Below are positions 34,502 through 43,719 of a DNA stretch of 64,000 nucleotides, in pieces; the first letter of the stretch is position 1; each line of letters begins with the position of its first letter. The translations under genes were made by a program, and so were the position numbers. Below the pieces are notes generated by a model. That model saw nothing but the letters and a program-made list of their open reading frames with translations, made no database searches and had not been told where the DNA came from. The DNA lies in assembly GCA_000701625.1 (NCBI GenBank), contig JNJK01000002.1, positions 248,001 through 312,000 of the forward strand, read 5' to 3'. The stretch comes from Lachnospiraceae bacterium MC2017. GTDB taxonomy: Bacteria > Bacillota > Clostridia > Lachnospirales > Lachnospiraceae.

Positions 34502-37198
34502 TCATTTCATCTTTGCAAGGCTTACCGCACATACTTTGTACTCCGGTATCCTTGCAAAATCATCAAGCGCCGCATTGGTCAAAACATTTACGGGCGAATC
34601 TTCAAAATGGAACGGCATCCATGTCTCTCCCTCTGATACCTTTCGTCCAACTCTTGCCGTTGCGGTTATCTCGCCTCTTCTGCTGCTTACCTTTATCCGC
34701 TCTCCGTTTTTGATCGCGAGCTTCTCCGCATCTTTATAATTGATCTCGATAAAGCCCTCTCCTGAAATATCAACGAGTCCCGGAGCACGTGAGGTCATTG
34801 CCGCAGCATTGTAATGGTAGAGTATACGGCCTGTAGTCAGATAGAACGGATAATCCTCATCCGGAAGTTCCTGAGATGCCTTATATTCTGCAGGATAAAG
34901 CAAAACTTTTCCGCGAACAGGTTTACCCACATGCATGATCGCAGTTCCGGGATGATCCTTATCAGGACATGGCCATTGGAGACCTCCCACTTTATCAAGT
35001 CTTTCGTGACTGATTCCATGGAAACTGGGCGTAACCATAGCGATCTCATCCATGATCTCAGCCGGTGTAAGGTATTTTTGTGGATATCCCATGGCATTCA
35101 TGAGATCAATGATGATATCCGTATCCGGCCTCATATCACCATTAAGCGTCACTGCCTTTCTGATCCGCTGCACACGCCTCTCTGTATTGGTAAATGTTCC
35201 CTCTTTTTCCGCGTAGCTGACCGCCGGCAGGATCACATCTGCGTATTTTGCAGTCTTTGTCATAAAGAGATCCTGTAACACAAAGAAATCCAGGCTTTCC
35301 AATGCCTTTTCTATATGGTGAGAGTCGGGATCGGAAACGATCGGATCTTCGCCGCAAATATACAGACCTTTTATTTTTCCCTCTATAGCAGCCGGAAATA
35401 CTTCGGTTGCCTTTAATCCCGGAGTAGGATTCAGCTCTATACCCCATGCTTTCTCAAACTTTTCACGAACATCGGGATTATCTACTTTCTGATATCCGGG
35501 GTAGTCCGTAGGCATCGCTCCCATATCGCAGGCACCCTGTACATTATTTTGTCCTCTTAGCGGATTTACTCCGCAGCCGCTCTTTCCTATCTTTCCGCAC
35601 AGTGCCGCCATATTCGACATGCTCATTACACCTTCTGTTCCTGTCGAATGTTCAGTAACCCCTAGACAGTAAATGATAGGTGCCTTCTTCGCGCCTGCAT
35701 ACATTCGGGCTGCTTCCACAAGTTTATCCGGATCGATATGGCATATTTCTCCAACTTTTTCAGGTGTATAGTCCTGAACCAGCTTTTTCAGTTCTTCAAA
35801 TCCCTCTGTAAATTCATTTACATAATCATGGTCGATCAGATCCTCTTTTATCATTACATGCATCATGCCGTTAGCAAAAGCAACATTTGTCCCCGGACGC
35901 AGCTTAAGATGTATATCCGCTGCCTTTGTGAGCCCTATATCTCTAGGGTCCACAACGATCAGTCGGGTTCCATTTTTTACAGCTTTACGGATCCTCATAC
36001 CAACAACCGGATGTGCTTCCTCAGGATTTGATCCCACGAGCAGGATGCAATCCACGTCCTTTGTAATATCACTTATGGGGTTGGTCATTGCACCGGAACC
36101 AAGTGTTTTTGCCAAACCTGCTACTGTTGCAGAATGGCAGACACGGGCACAGTTATCCGTATTATTCGTTCCAAAGCATGTCCGCACCATTTTCTGGACC
36201 ATATATATGTCTTCATTTGCCGATCTTGAGCACGCAAAGCCGGCAAGACAATCACCGCCGTACTCTTTCTTTAGTCGCATGAAGTTTTCCGCTGTGTAGG
36301 AGATTGCTTCCTCCCAGGAAACTTCTCTGAATTCACCGGTTTTACGGTCACGTATCAAAGGCTTTGTAAGTCTGTCCTCAGCATGCACAAAATCAAAGCT
36401 GCCTGAGCGACCCTTTACGCAAAGCCTGTAATTATTTGAGGCTCCCTTTGCCGGCTCTACATCAACGATCTTGTTATCTTTCACAACCAGATAGAACTGG
36501 CATCCAGTCGCGCAATGCGGGCATGTCGTCTTTACCTTTACAGTCTCCCAGCTTCTGTAATTTTTTCTTCTTTTAAGTGTCAGTGCACCTGTCGGACAGA
36601 CACTTGCACAATTACCGCAGGACTCACATCCTGAAGTTTTATAATCCTCTCCAAACGGAGGTTTTACCGTAAGCCGATTGCCGCTTCGCCCCAGCGTCAA
36701 TACGCCGTTTCCAGCGATATTATGACAAATATTTATACATCGCTGGCACTGAATACACTTGTCAGGGTCGTAACTTAAAAATGGATTGTCCGCAATGATA
36801 CGGTTTGCTTTTTTCTTCCCCGTTCCCTGATAGTCCGAATGTTCTACGCCGTACCTATTACAAAGATCCTGCAGCTCACAGCTACCGTTTTTCGGGCAGC
36901 TCATGCAATCCAGCTTGTGATCTGCCAGTATCAGATTAAGTATTTCTCTACGATACTCCGTAAGCTTATCGCTTTCGGTCGTGATCACCATACCGTCCCT
37001 GCACTTTGTCCTGCAGGCAGGCAGGAAACTTTCAAATCCTTCTGCTTCTACCATGCAGAGGCGGCACATACCTATATCAGAAACACCTTCCATATAGCAA
37101 AGTGTCGGTATAAAAACATTTATACTCTTCGCTGCATCTAAAATCGAAGACCCTTTTTCTACCTTAACCGGAGTGCCGTTTATAACAAGATCGATCAT
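34502..37198 (-). CDS. fdhA: Molybdopterin formate dehydrogenase-like catalytic subunit (FdhA/FdhF type)
   Basis: About 898 residues from the ATG at 37198, which follows the stop of the upstream gene and has GGAG. The N-terminal NuoG-like part carries a [2Fe-2S] site (LCYMEG, GMCRLC) and ferredoxin-type cysteines (CIQCQRCINIC, CESCGNCASVCPTG). The molybdopterin domain starts near TTCPHCATGCQ, a [4Fe-4S] site. The metal ligand is Cys (ARVCHSATVAGL), not selenocysteine. It should oxidise formate or reduce CO2 in the cytosol. fdhD follows, and the electron-transfer partner is encoded just upstream. Confidence 0.9.
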   Translation of the reverse strand: MIDLVINGTPVKVEKGSSILDAAKSINVFIPTLCYMEGVSDIGMCRLCMVEAEGFESFLPACRTKCRDGMVITTESDKLTEYRREILNLILADHKLDCMSCPKNGSCELQDLCNRYGVEHSDYQGTGKKKANRIIADNPFLSYDPDKCIQCQRCINICHNIAGNGVLTLGRSGNRLTVKPPFGEDYKTSGCESCGNCASVCPTGALTLKRRKNYRSWETVKVKTTCPHCATGCQFYLVVKDNKIVDVEPAKGASNNYRLCVKGRSGSFDFVHAEDRLTKPLIRDRKTGEFREVSWEEAISYTAENFMRLKKEYGGDCLAGFACSRSANEDIYMVQKMVRTCFGTNNTDNCARVCHSATVAGLAKTLGSGAMTNPISDITKDVDCILLVGSNPEEAHPVVGMRIRKAVKNGTRLIVVDPRDIGLTKAADIHLKLRPGTNVAFANGMMHVMIKEDLIDHDYVNEFTEGFEELKKLVQDYTPEKVGEICHIDPDKLVEAARMYAGAKKAPIIYCLGVTEHSTGTEGVMSMSNMAALCGKIGKSGCGVNPLRGQNNVQGACDMGAMPTDYPGYQKVDNPDVREKFEKAWGIELNPTPGLKATEVFPAAIEGKIKGLYICGEDPIVSDPDSHHIEKALESLDFFVLQDLFMTKTAKYADVILPAVSYAEKEGTFTNTERRVQRIRKAVTLNGDMRPDTDIIIDLMNAMGYPQKYLTPAEIMDEIAMVTPSFHGISHERLDKVGGLQWPCPDKDHPGTAIMHVGKPVRGKVLLYPAEYKASQELPDEDYPFYLTTGRILYHYNAAAMTSRAPGLVDISGEGFIEINYKDAEKLAIKNGERIKVSSRRGEITATARVGRKVSEGETWMPFHFEDSPVNVLTNAALDDFARIPEYKVCAVSLAKMK

Positions 37199-37199
37199 C

Positions 37200-39008
37200 T
37201 CATTCATCTCCACAGCCTCCCTTCATAGCACCGCACCCATGATGGTCGCAGCGCAGGCATCTTCCGGCTTCTCTCATAGCTTCTTCATAAGTCATTAATT
37301 GTTCTACATGTTCAAAGCTCTGTTTTCTCTCGTACGGATCTTTTTCCTCTATCTCAGCTCTCGCAGTCGGAATACATGGATTTGGAAGCGCTATCGGGAT
37401 ATCTGCATCACATTCGATCTTATGATGATACCCAAGGTACTCATCAATGTTATACGCAGCAACCTGTCCTGCTGCGATGGCATTTATTGCAGTCGACGGT
37501 CCTGTCACGCAATCTCCGCCTGAAAAAACACCCGGTATATCCTGAACCACACATTCTTCATTAGCAAGGATCCTTCCTCTGTTCACCGGAATCCCCGCTT
37601 CCTCAAAGCTTTTCACATCACTTCGCTGACCGACTGCCAATATCAGATAATCACACTTAAATCTATACGGATAATTCGACGAATGTTCCGTCGTCATCAT
37701 GCCGTACTGATCATACTCTGCTACTATCTCAGGCTGGAGCCAGACCGCCCGGACTTCATTTGTTTCTTCATCTGCTTCGATATTTAAGAAACTCAAAAGT
37801 GTCCTGAAACGAACGCCCTCCTGCATAGCGCCCTCAATTTCTTCCGGAAGCGCTGTATAGTCATCTCTTTTTCTTGTAAAAACGTGAACAGTCTCAGCAT
37901 GAAGACGTACCGCCGTACGTGCTGCATCCATGGCAACATTTCCTCCGCCGATCATAGCCACTCTTTTCCCTGTGAGGTCAGGCAGTTCTCCCTTAGAAGC
38001 AAGCTGCAAAAAGTCAGCCGCAGGGATAACATTTTTCGCATCTGCACCATCAACCGGCATACGATTTCCGATCTGTGCTCCAAGCCCCAGATAGACAGCA
38101 TCAGAATTTTCTCTGATCTCTTCGAACGAAATGTCTTTACCAACTTTTGTATTGTATCTGACGTCTATATCACCGATATCTATGATCGCTTTTATATCCC
38201 GATCCAGTTCTTCCTTCGGAAGGCGGTACTCAGGTATGCCGTATCGGAGCATTCCCCCGGGCTTTTCATGTTCTTCATAAACTACGACAGAGTGCCCCAT
38301 AAGCGACAGATAATACGCTGCCGTAAGTCCCGACGGACCTGCTCCGATGATCGATATTTTCTTTCCTGTGGAAACATTCTTTTTGGGGCTCGGAACAGTA
38401 TCTGCCGGCGCATTATCTACGGCATATTTCTTTAATCCGCGAATATTTATTGCATCATCCACAAGTCCCCTTCGGCACTTTTTTTCACATGGATGTTCAC
38501 ATACCATTGAGCATGCTGTAGGAAAGGGATTTTTATTTCGTATCATTTTTACCGCTCCGGCATAATCTCCCTCTTTGATCAGAGCGATATACCCCGGAAC
38601 ATTTACATGCGCCGGACAAAGTGTCACACACGGAATGGTTTGTCTTATCTCCGACACACAGGTCTTATGACTGATATGACTTTCATACTCATCTGCAAAC
38701 TGCTCCAGACTTTCAAGTATCAGATTTGCCGCAGATATTCCTACAGCGCAGTCCGAGCAGGCTGCTATCATTTTGCACATCCGCTCCAGTTTTTCCAACA
38801 CATCACTGTCTGCTGTTCCCTGCAATATGCTCTTTAATATCCGATCCACTTCCACTAATCCATCACTGCAAGGCACACATTTACCACAGGACTGATTCAT
38901 CGATATCTGAAGAAGTGACCTATACAACGAAATAGGACACATTCCGGGTGGATATGACCTCATTCTGGAACGGAACTTGTACAAAACTGTATCGATCCGC
39001 TCGTTCAT
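37200..39008 (-). CDS. NuoF-tail/GltD-like flavoprotein partner of the formate dehydrogenase
   Basis: 602 residues from the ATG at 39008, preceded by AGGGA. Residues about 1-100 match only the C-terminal iron-sulfur part of NuoF (CGKCVPC and a later Cys). The remainder is a GltD-like domain: Fe-S cysteines (CVTLCPAHV, CEHPCEKKC), FAD motif IIGAGPSGLTAAYYL and NAD(P) motif MIGGGNVAMDAART. The FMN domain of NuoF is absent. It probably passes electrons between the molybdoenzyme and NAD(P)H. It ends in CLRCDHHGCG and overlaps the start of the catalytic gene region. Confidence 0.85.
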   Translation of the reverse strand: MNERIDTVLYKFRSRMRSYPPGMCPISLYRSLLQISMNQSCGKCVPCSDGLVEVDRILKSILQGTADSDVLEKLERMCKMIAACSDCAVGISAANLILESLEQFADEYESHISHKTCVSEIRQTIPCVTLCPAHVNVPGYIALIKEGDYAGAVKMIRNKNPFPTACSMVCEHPCEKKCRRGLVDDAINIRGLKKYAVDNAPADTVPSPKKNVSTGKKISIIGAGPSGLTAAYYLSLMGHSVVVYEEHEKPGGMLRYGIPEYRLPKEELDRDIKAIIDIGDIDVRYNTKVGKDISFEEIRENSDAVYLGLGAQIGNRMPVDGADAKNVIPAADFLQLASKGELPDLTGKRVAMIGGGNVAMDAARTAVRLHAETVHVFTRKRDDYTALPEEIEGAMQEGVRFRTLLSFLNIEADEETNEVRAVWLQPEIVAEYDQYGMMTTEHSSNYPYRFKCDYLILAVGQRSDVKSFEEAGIPVNRGRILANEECVVQDIPGVFSGGDCVTGPSTAINAIAAGQVAAYNIDEYLGYHHKIECDADIPIALPNPCIPTARAEIEEKDPYERKQSFEHVEQLMTYEEAMREAGRCLRCDHHGCGAMKGGCGDE

Positions 39009-39309
39009 GTTCCCTCTTTTAACGAGTTTTCTCACAAACTTCTCCCCCTTATCTGTATTTAAAAAAGCACAAAACGCACAAAATTTATCCCTTCAGCCAT
39101 ATGATTTTTGTGTGTTTTTTCTACATAATACAAAAAAACATACTCATCTTCAACTGACGATCAGAAACACGCATTTACTACTGGTTTAGTATGAAAGCTA
39201 TCATTTTTTCTTATCACCCATAATTAGTTTTAAAAAATATTCTAAATCCACCATTTGCGCTATTTTAGTTACTAACAAAATTCAAAACACCGCGAAAGGA
39301 AAAAGCGTC
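39009..39309. other. Divergent intergenic region before the nitrogenase-like cluster
   Basis: 301 AT-rich bases between the minus-strand flavoprotein gene and the plus-strand nifB-like gene. Both transcription units must start here, but I see no clear -35/-10 pair, riboswitch or NifA-type element (TGT-N10-ACA). A short dyad GTTACTAAC lies near 39269. Confidence 0.4.
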
Positions 39310-40578
39310 ATGATAATACGAGCGGCACTTGCAAGCAGTGACGGTATTCATGTTGATCGTCACTTTGGAGCAACTGAAGTCTTTGAAATTTACGAAATCG
39401 ATACCATTTCTCATACCTACGAAAAAATAGACCGGCGTACAACCTGCAAGGCCTGCCACGAACATGTACATAATTCTGACAGATTAGAAAAAGCGATCCG
39501 CACGATCGAGGACTGTAATACAGTTTTTGCCGCTGCTGTAGGCTACGGTGCAAGAGCAGAGCTCATTAAGTACGACATCATTCCTGTAGAAACAGAATTA
39601 TCAATATGGCGTATCACCCGAGGTCTCGCATATGGAAGGATGGAACTCCCGTCTCTCTACGAGATAAAGGAAAAAACCCGTAAATCCACTATTACAGGAA
39701 ATGCGCGTAACAATCTGAAAAAACTGCAAAATATCCATCCCTGCATGGGAGGAGATGCACATTTCAAACGAGGCAGGATCCACTTGCCGGTGAGTCCCGA
39801 GTGCAACATCCAATGCAAATTCTGCTCCCGGAGAATGGATAAATCAGTTATACGTCCGGGTGTAACGTCCCTGATACTGACCCCGGAGGAAACACCGGAT
39901 ATTATCAGCAAGGCAAAAACTCTTTGCCCTGAACTCTCAGTAGTAGGAATCGCAGGTCCCGGTGATACGCTGGCATCCACGAAAGCTCTTGAAACTTTTG
40001 CACTTGTAAAAAAGCATCATCCTGAAATGGTATGTTGCCTTTCAACCAATGGTTTCAGGCTCCCTGACAGGATAGAGCGCATAGCTGAAATCGGAGTTGA
40101 AACCATAACCGTAACAGTTAACGCTGTTGATCCGGAGATCGAAGCCAAAATCAATAATTTCGTGATCGATGAAAACGGTGTGAAACATGAAGGAATTGAG
40201 GGTGCCAGGTTACTCATAGAACATCAGCTGCAGGGAATAAAGAGAGCTGCCGAACTCGGGATCGTAGTAAAGATAAATTCCGTACTTATCCCCAGCATCA
40301 ATAATGATCATATTCCTGAGGTTGCCAGAGTCACTTCAGAGCTTGGCGCATCTCTCCTGAATATCATTCCACTGATACCACAAAACGAAATGGCAGACAT
40401 TCCGGCGCCTTCCACTGAACTGATACAGCAAGTAAGAACCGAGGCAGGAAAATATCTGGAAATCTTTATGCACTGCAAACACTGCCGGGCTGACAGCTGC
40501 GGTATTCCCGGGCATGGTCAGGATCTCCACGGAAAACTTTATGACAAAGAAGTTGCTGAAACTTTCAGCCATGGCTGA
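39310..40578 (+). CDS. nifB: NifB-like radical SAM cofactor-assembly protein with N-terminal NifX-like domain
   Basis: 422 residues. The radical SAM core (about 140-400) has the NifB hallmark segment starting HPCMGGDAHF and the cluster-binding CNIQCKFC (C-x3-C-x2-C). Residues about 1-105 resemble the NifX/NafY dinitrogenase-cofactor domain, which in typical NifB sits at the C-terminus, so the domain order is reversed. NifB builds the 8Fe-9S-C core used by nitrogenases. It is first gene of the plus-strand cluster, which strongly suggests a NifB-derived cofactor in the NifDK-like enzyme downstream. Confidence 0.88.
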   Translation: MIIRAALASSDGIHVDRHFGATEVFEIYEIDTISHTYEKIDRRTTCKACHEHVHNSDRLEKAIRTIEDCNTVFAAAVGYGARAELIKYDIIPVETELSIWRITRGLAYGRMELPSLYEIKEKTRKSTITGNARNNLKKLQNIHPCMGGDAHFKRGRIHLPVSPECNIQCKFCSRRMDKSVIRPGVTSLILTPEETPDIISKAKTLCPELSVVGIAGPGDTLASTKALETFALVKKHHPEMVCCLSTNGFRLPDRIERIAEIGVETITVTVNAVDPEIEAKINNFVIDENGVKHEGIEGARLLIEHQLQGIKRAAELGIVVKINSVLIPSINNDHIPEVARVTSELGASLLNIIPLIPQNEMADIPAPSTELIQQVRTEAGKYLEIFMHCKHCRADSCGIPGHGQDLHGKLYDKEVAETFSHG

Positions 40579-40594
40579 AACATAAGGAGGTTAT

Positions 40595-41056
40595 ATGGGA
40601 TTTCCATTTAATGCAGCTATTGCAACAAACAAAGGTGATCGATCAGATGCACATCTCATGAAAGCATCGACCTTTCTGATATTTCAGATAAATGAAGACG
40701 GATCCTATACACTTTTGGGAAACAGGAGACCACCATCTGTAAAAAACAAAAAGAAAGATGATATCACTGCCGAACGAGCAAATAACAGGTTTAGTGAAGC
40801 CTGCCACTGTGCACCTACCGGATACCGCCCAGGTGGCTGCGGTCACTCAGCAGAAACATTCCGACCTCTTACAGAAACTCTGAACGACTGTGCTTATCTG
40901 GTGTGTGCCAATGCAGGTCCCGCTGCCGCTTCAGCTTTCACCAAAGCCGGGATCACCTTTCTCACTGCAGACCTTCCGATAGGCGAGATCATTGAAAAGC
41001 TTTCGATATACGAACGCAGGTTGAATACCTTTAAACGCACATCCGACAGCATTTAG
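40595..41056 (+). CDS. NifX-like cofactor-binding protein
   Basis: 153 residues with TAAGGAGG upstream. The pattern resembles the NifB/NifX dinitrogenase iron-molybdenum cofactor family: AIATNKGDRSDAHLMKASTFLIF at the start and LVCANAGPAAASAFTKAGITFLTADLPIGEIIEKL at the end. The middle holds a Cys/His-rich stretch (CHCAPTGYRPGGCGH) that could bind a cluster. It probably carries or protects the cofactor precursor between NifB and the DK-like enzyme. Confidence 0.75.
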   Translation: MGFPFNAAIATNKGDRSDAHLMKASTFLIFQINEDGSYTLLGNRRPPSVKNKKKDDITAERANNRFSEACHCAPTGYRPGGCGHSAETFRPLTETLNDCAYLVCANAGPAAASAFTKAGITFLTADLPIGEIIEKLSIYERRLNTFKRTSDSI

Positions 41057-41094
41057 TCAGATTTATACCAACATTTACAGAGGAGAAAACATAT

Positions 41095-42159
41095 ATGAAA
41101 AAAAGGATCATTTCACTCGCACTTTCACTGGCTCTAACAGTAAGCGCTCTTGCAGGATGCGGTTCATCAGCTTCAGCTACCGGAACTTCCGCTTCTGCAG
41201 GAACAAAAGAAACTTCTGCATCCGATGAAAGCAGCACTTCTGCGGATCTTTCTGATGTCACACTTAAAGTATGGGCTTTTGAATATACGCCAGAACTCTT
41301 CAAAGCCGCAGGTGTCGATGACATTCCCTATAACCTTGATATCGTTTCATTCTCAGGCGGCAATCTTGCCTATCAGGCACTAGCGATCGATCAGCTCGAT
41401 CTGACAATGGGAAGTGAGATACCCCCTCTCTTTGCAGCAGAAACCGAAGGCGGCGGAAACTTTGCTATAGTTGCTTCCTATAAATCTTCAACTCTCGGAC
41501 AACAGCTCGTGGCAGGTCCCGGTCAAAATATCACCTCCGTTGCAGAACTAAAAGGAAAAAGAGTCGGATATGTAGAAGCAACCACAGCTCACTACTTCCT
41601 TGCAAAAATGCTGGAGGAAGCAGGACTCACCTGGAATGATATCGATGCCGTTCCGCTTTCCCCGTCAGATGGTCTGTCTGCTCTGATGTCCGGTGATATC
41701 GTAGCCTTTGCCTTATTCGGATGGGCTCAGATAAACGCCAATGAGGATGCCGGTGGTCATCTGCTGGAATCTGCTGAAGACATCTTATCCGGAAATTTCC
41801 ACTATGCCGCAAATCTCCGCTCTCTTGAAGATGAAAAGAAGCGTGCGGCAATGGTTGACTTCCTGATCCGTATGGAAAAAGTTTTTCGCTGGGAGGCTGA
41901 ACACATCGACGAGTATGCAAAGATCACCAAAGATTACACTTCTTTCGAACTTGATGTCTACGAAAAACAGCTGACAGACGATTTCAAAAAACAGAGAACA
42001 GAGATCTATACCAACAATACTGACGCTATCGCTTCTTTACAGGATGTACACGATACCCTGCAGGGATTAGGTGTTCTTGAAAACGATCTGGACGTTTCAA
42101 CCCTATTTAGTGATGCTCTGACAGAAGACTTAAACGCCGGATTAAAAGCACTGGACTAA
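41095..42159 (+). CDS. NitT/TauT-type ABC transporter substrate-binding lipoprotein
   Basis: 354 residues. The signal peptide ends in the lipobox LAGC (Cys about 22) followed by a Ser/Ala/Thr linker. The binding domain (about 58-340) fits the NMT1/SsuA-like family (e.g. GNLAYQALAIDQLDLTMGSEIPPLFAAE and LKGKRVGYVEATTAHYFLAKML). Relatives bind sulfonates, nitrate or thiamine precursors. The three transporter genes lie between the nifX-like gene and the enzymes, so the ligand is probably the substrate of the nitrogenase-like enzyme or a precursor of it. Confidence 0.87.
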   Translation: MKKRIISLALSLALTVSALAGCGSSASATGTSASAGTKETSASDESSTSADLSDVTLKVWAFEYTPELFKAAGVDDIPYNLDIVSFSGGNLAYQALAIDQLDLTMGSEIPPLFAAETEGGGNFAIVASYKSSTLGQQLVAGPGQNITSVAELKGKRVGYVEATTAHYFLAKMLEEAGLTWNDIDAVPLSPSDGLSALMSGDIVAFALFGWAQINANEDAGGHLLESAEDILSGNFHYAANLRSLEDEKKRAAMVDFLIRMEKVFRWEAEHIDEYAKITKDYTSFELDVYEKQLTDDFKKQRTEIYTNNTDAIASLQDVHDTLQGLGVLENDLDVSTLFSDALTEDLNAGLKALD

Positions 42160-42174
42160 TAAAAGGAGTCGCCA

Positions 42175-42966
42175 ATGACCGCACAGAATACGATAAAAAG
42201 CCATCCTTTTTCGGAAGAAAACTTCCTGCGTGCCGCGCAATGGATAATCCCCATTCTATTGGTCACGCTCTGGGTCATATCAAAAGCAAGCGCCAGCTTC
42301 AAGCTGCAGCTGCTGCCATCTCCGGTTTCTGAAATACACCGTACAGTTGATATGTTTACCGACGGAACTCTGGTGGATTACGTGTTTGTAAGTGCCAGGC
42401 GTGCCTTTACAGGACTGATCATCGGATCAGTTCTGGGTTACGTCCTCGGCATGATCACCGGGCTAAATAAAACTTTCAACGCTTTCCTGAATACAACAGT
42501 CCAGATGCTTAGGACCATACCCATGCTTGCATATCAGCCGATCATGATAATCTTTCTCGGCATAGGCGATGAACTCATCGTATTCATGGTTTCCATGGGT
42601 GTATTTTTTTCCATGTATCTAAATACCTATGCCGGAGTTCAGGGACTTGATAAAGGTCTGGATGAGATGGCACGTGTTTACGGTTTTACCAGACGCGAAT
42701 ACTTTTTTGACGTAGTCCTGCCGGGATCAATGCCAAACGTTCTGGTTGGCGTGCGTATAGCTCTCGGAAGCATGTGGATGATGCTCATTGCCGCCGAATC
42801 CGTATCAGGCAACTCCGGTCTCGGATACATGGCTGCGAGAGCCAGAGAATACCTCCAAATGGACCGTATTTTTATGATCCTCTTTATCTACGCATTTTTC
42901 GGAAAAATGTCAGATACTATCGCAACTTCACTTGAAAATTATTTTTTACGCTGGCGAAAGACATGA
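42175..42966 (+). CDS. NitT/TauT-type ABC transporter permease
   Basis: 263 residues with AGGAG upstream. About six hydrophobic segments; the SsuC-like coupling region is GLDEMARVYGFTRREYFFDVVLPGSMPN (about 160-188). It forms the membrane channel for the importer with the preceding lipoprotein and following ATPase. Spacing to both neighbours is about 10-15 bases. Confidence 0.9.
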   Translation: MTAQNTIKSHPFSEENFLRAAQWIIPILLVTLWVISKASASFKLQLLPSPVSEIHRTVDMFTDGTLVDYVFVSARRAFTGLIIGSVLGYVLGMITGLNKTFNAFLNTTVQMLRTIPMLAYQPIMIIFLGIGDELIVFMVSMGVFFSMYLNTYAGVQGLDKGLDEMARVYGFTRREYFFDVVLPGSMPNVLVGVRIALGSMWMMLIAAESVSGNSGLGYMAARAREYLQMDRIFMILFIYAFFGKMSDTIATSLENYFLRWRKT

Positions 42967-42975
42967 GGTCAAAAA

Positions 42976-43719
42976 ATGAACGGAATATCTATAGAAATAA
43001 AAAACCTTAGCAAAAAATTTGGCGAATTAAGCATCCTTGAGGATGCAAATATATCTATCGATCCCGGTGATTTTTTTGCGATCGTCGGAAAAAGCGGCTG
43101 CGGAAAAAGTACACTTTTGCGACTAATCACTTATCTCGAAAAACCGACCTCAGGAAGCATATTACTTGACGGAAAGCCAGTCGATCGCATTAATTCCGAT
43201 GTACGCTTTGTCTTTCAGGATGCAAGGATCCTTCTCTGGAAAAATGTATTGGATAATGTCATCCTCGGTTCCCCCACAAGGAGCCGTGAAGATGCCCTAT
43301 GGGCACTAAAAGCCGTTGGTCTCGAAGGCAGAGAAAAGTCCTGGCCGATCGTTTTATCCGGCGGTCAGCGTCAGCGCCTTTCCCTTGCTCGGGCAATAGT
43401 CGGAAAACCTAAAGTTTTACTCCTTGATGAGCCGCTGGGAGCACTCGACGCACTTACACGAATAGAGATGCAGCAGCTTATAGAAAAGTTATGGAAAGAA
43501 CAGCGCTTTACAGCCGTTCTCGTAACCCACGATGTTGCCGAAGCAGTCACTCTCGCAAATCATGTGATCGTGATGGACAACAAAAAAATCCACAAGGATA
43601 TACATGTTGAGCTTGCCCGTCCTCGCGAACATAACCGTGATTTTGCTTACTACGAAGAAAAGATACTGAAATACATCCTGAAGCCAAAAGATACGAAAGG
43701 AGCCGAATATGTCATTTAA
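42976..43719 (+). CDS. NitT/TauT-type ABC transporter ATPase
   Basis: 247 residues. Walker A is GKSGCGKST (about 38-46), the signature LSGGQRQRLSLARA, and Walker B VLLLDEPLGALD. It is the cytosolic motor of the importer. It overlaps the next gene (dehydrogenase) by 11 bases, so importer and enzymes are co-translated, supporting a common pathway. Confidence 0.93.
   Translation: MNGISIEIKNLSKKFGELSILEDANISIDPGDFFAIVGKSGCGKSTLLRLITYLEKPTSGSILLDGKPVDRINSDVRFVFQDARILLWKNVLDNVILGSPTRSREDALWALKAVGLEGREKSWPIVLSGGQRQRLSLARAIVGKPKVLLLDEPLGALDALTRIEMQQLIEKLWKEQRFTAVLVTHDVAEAVTLANHVIVMDNKKIHKDIHVELARPREHNRDFAYYEEKILKYILKPKDTKGAEYVI

Noticed and set aside
34502-37198. Selenocysteine formate dehydrogenase
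   Set aside because: The active-site codon gives Cys (VCHSATVAG) and there is no in-frame TGA.
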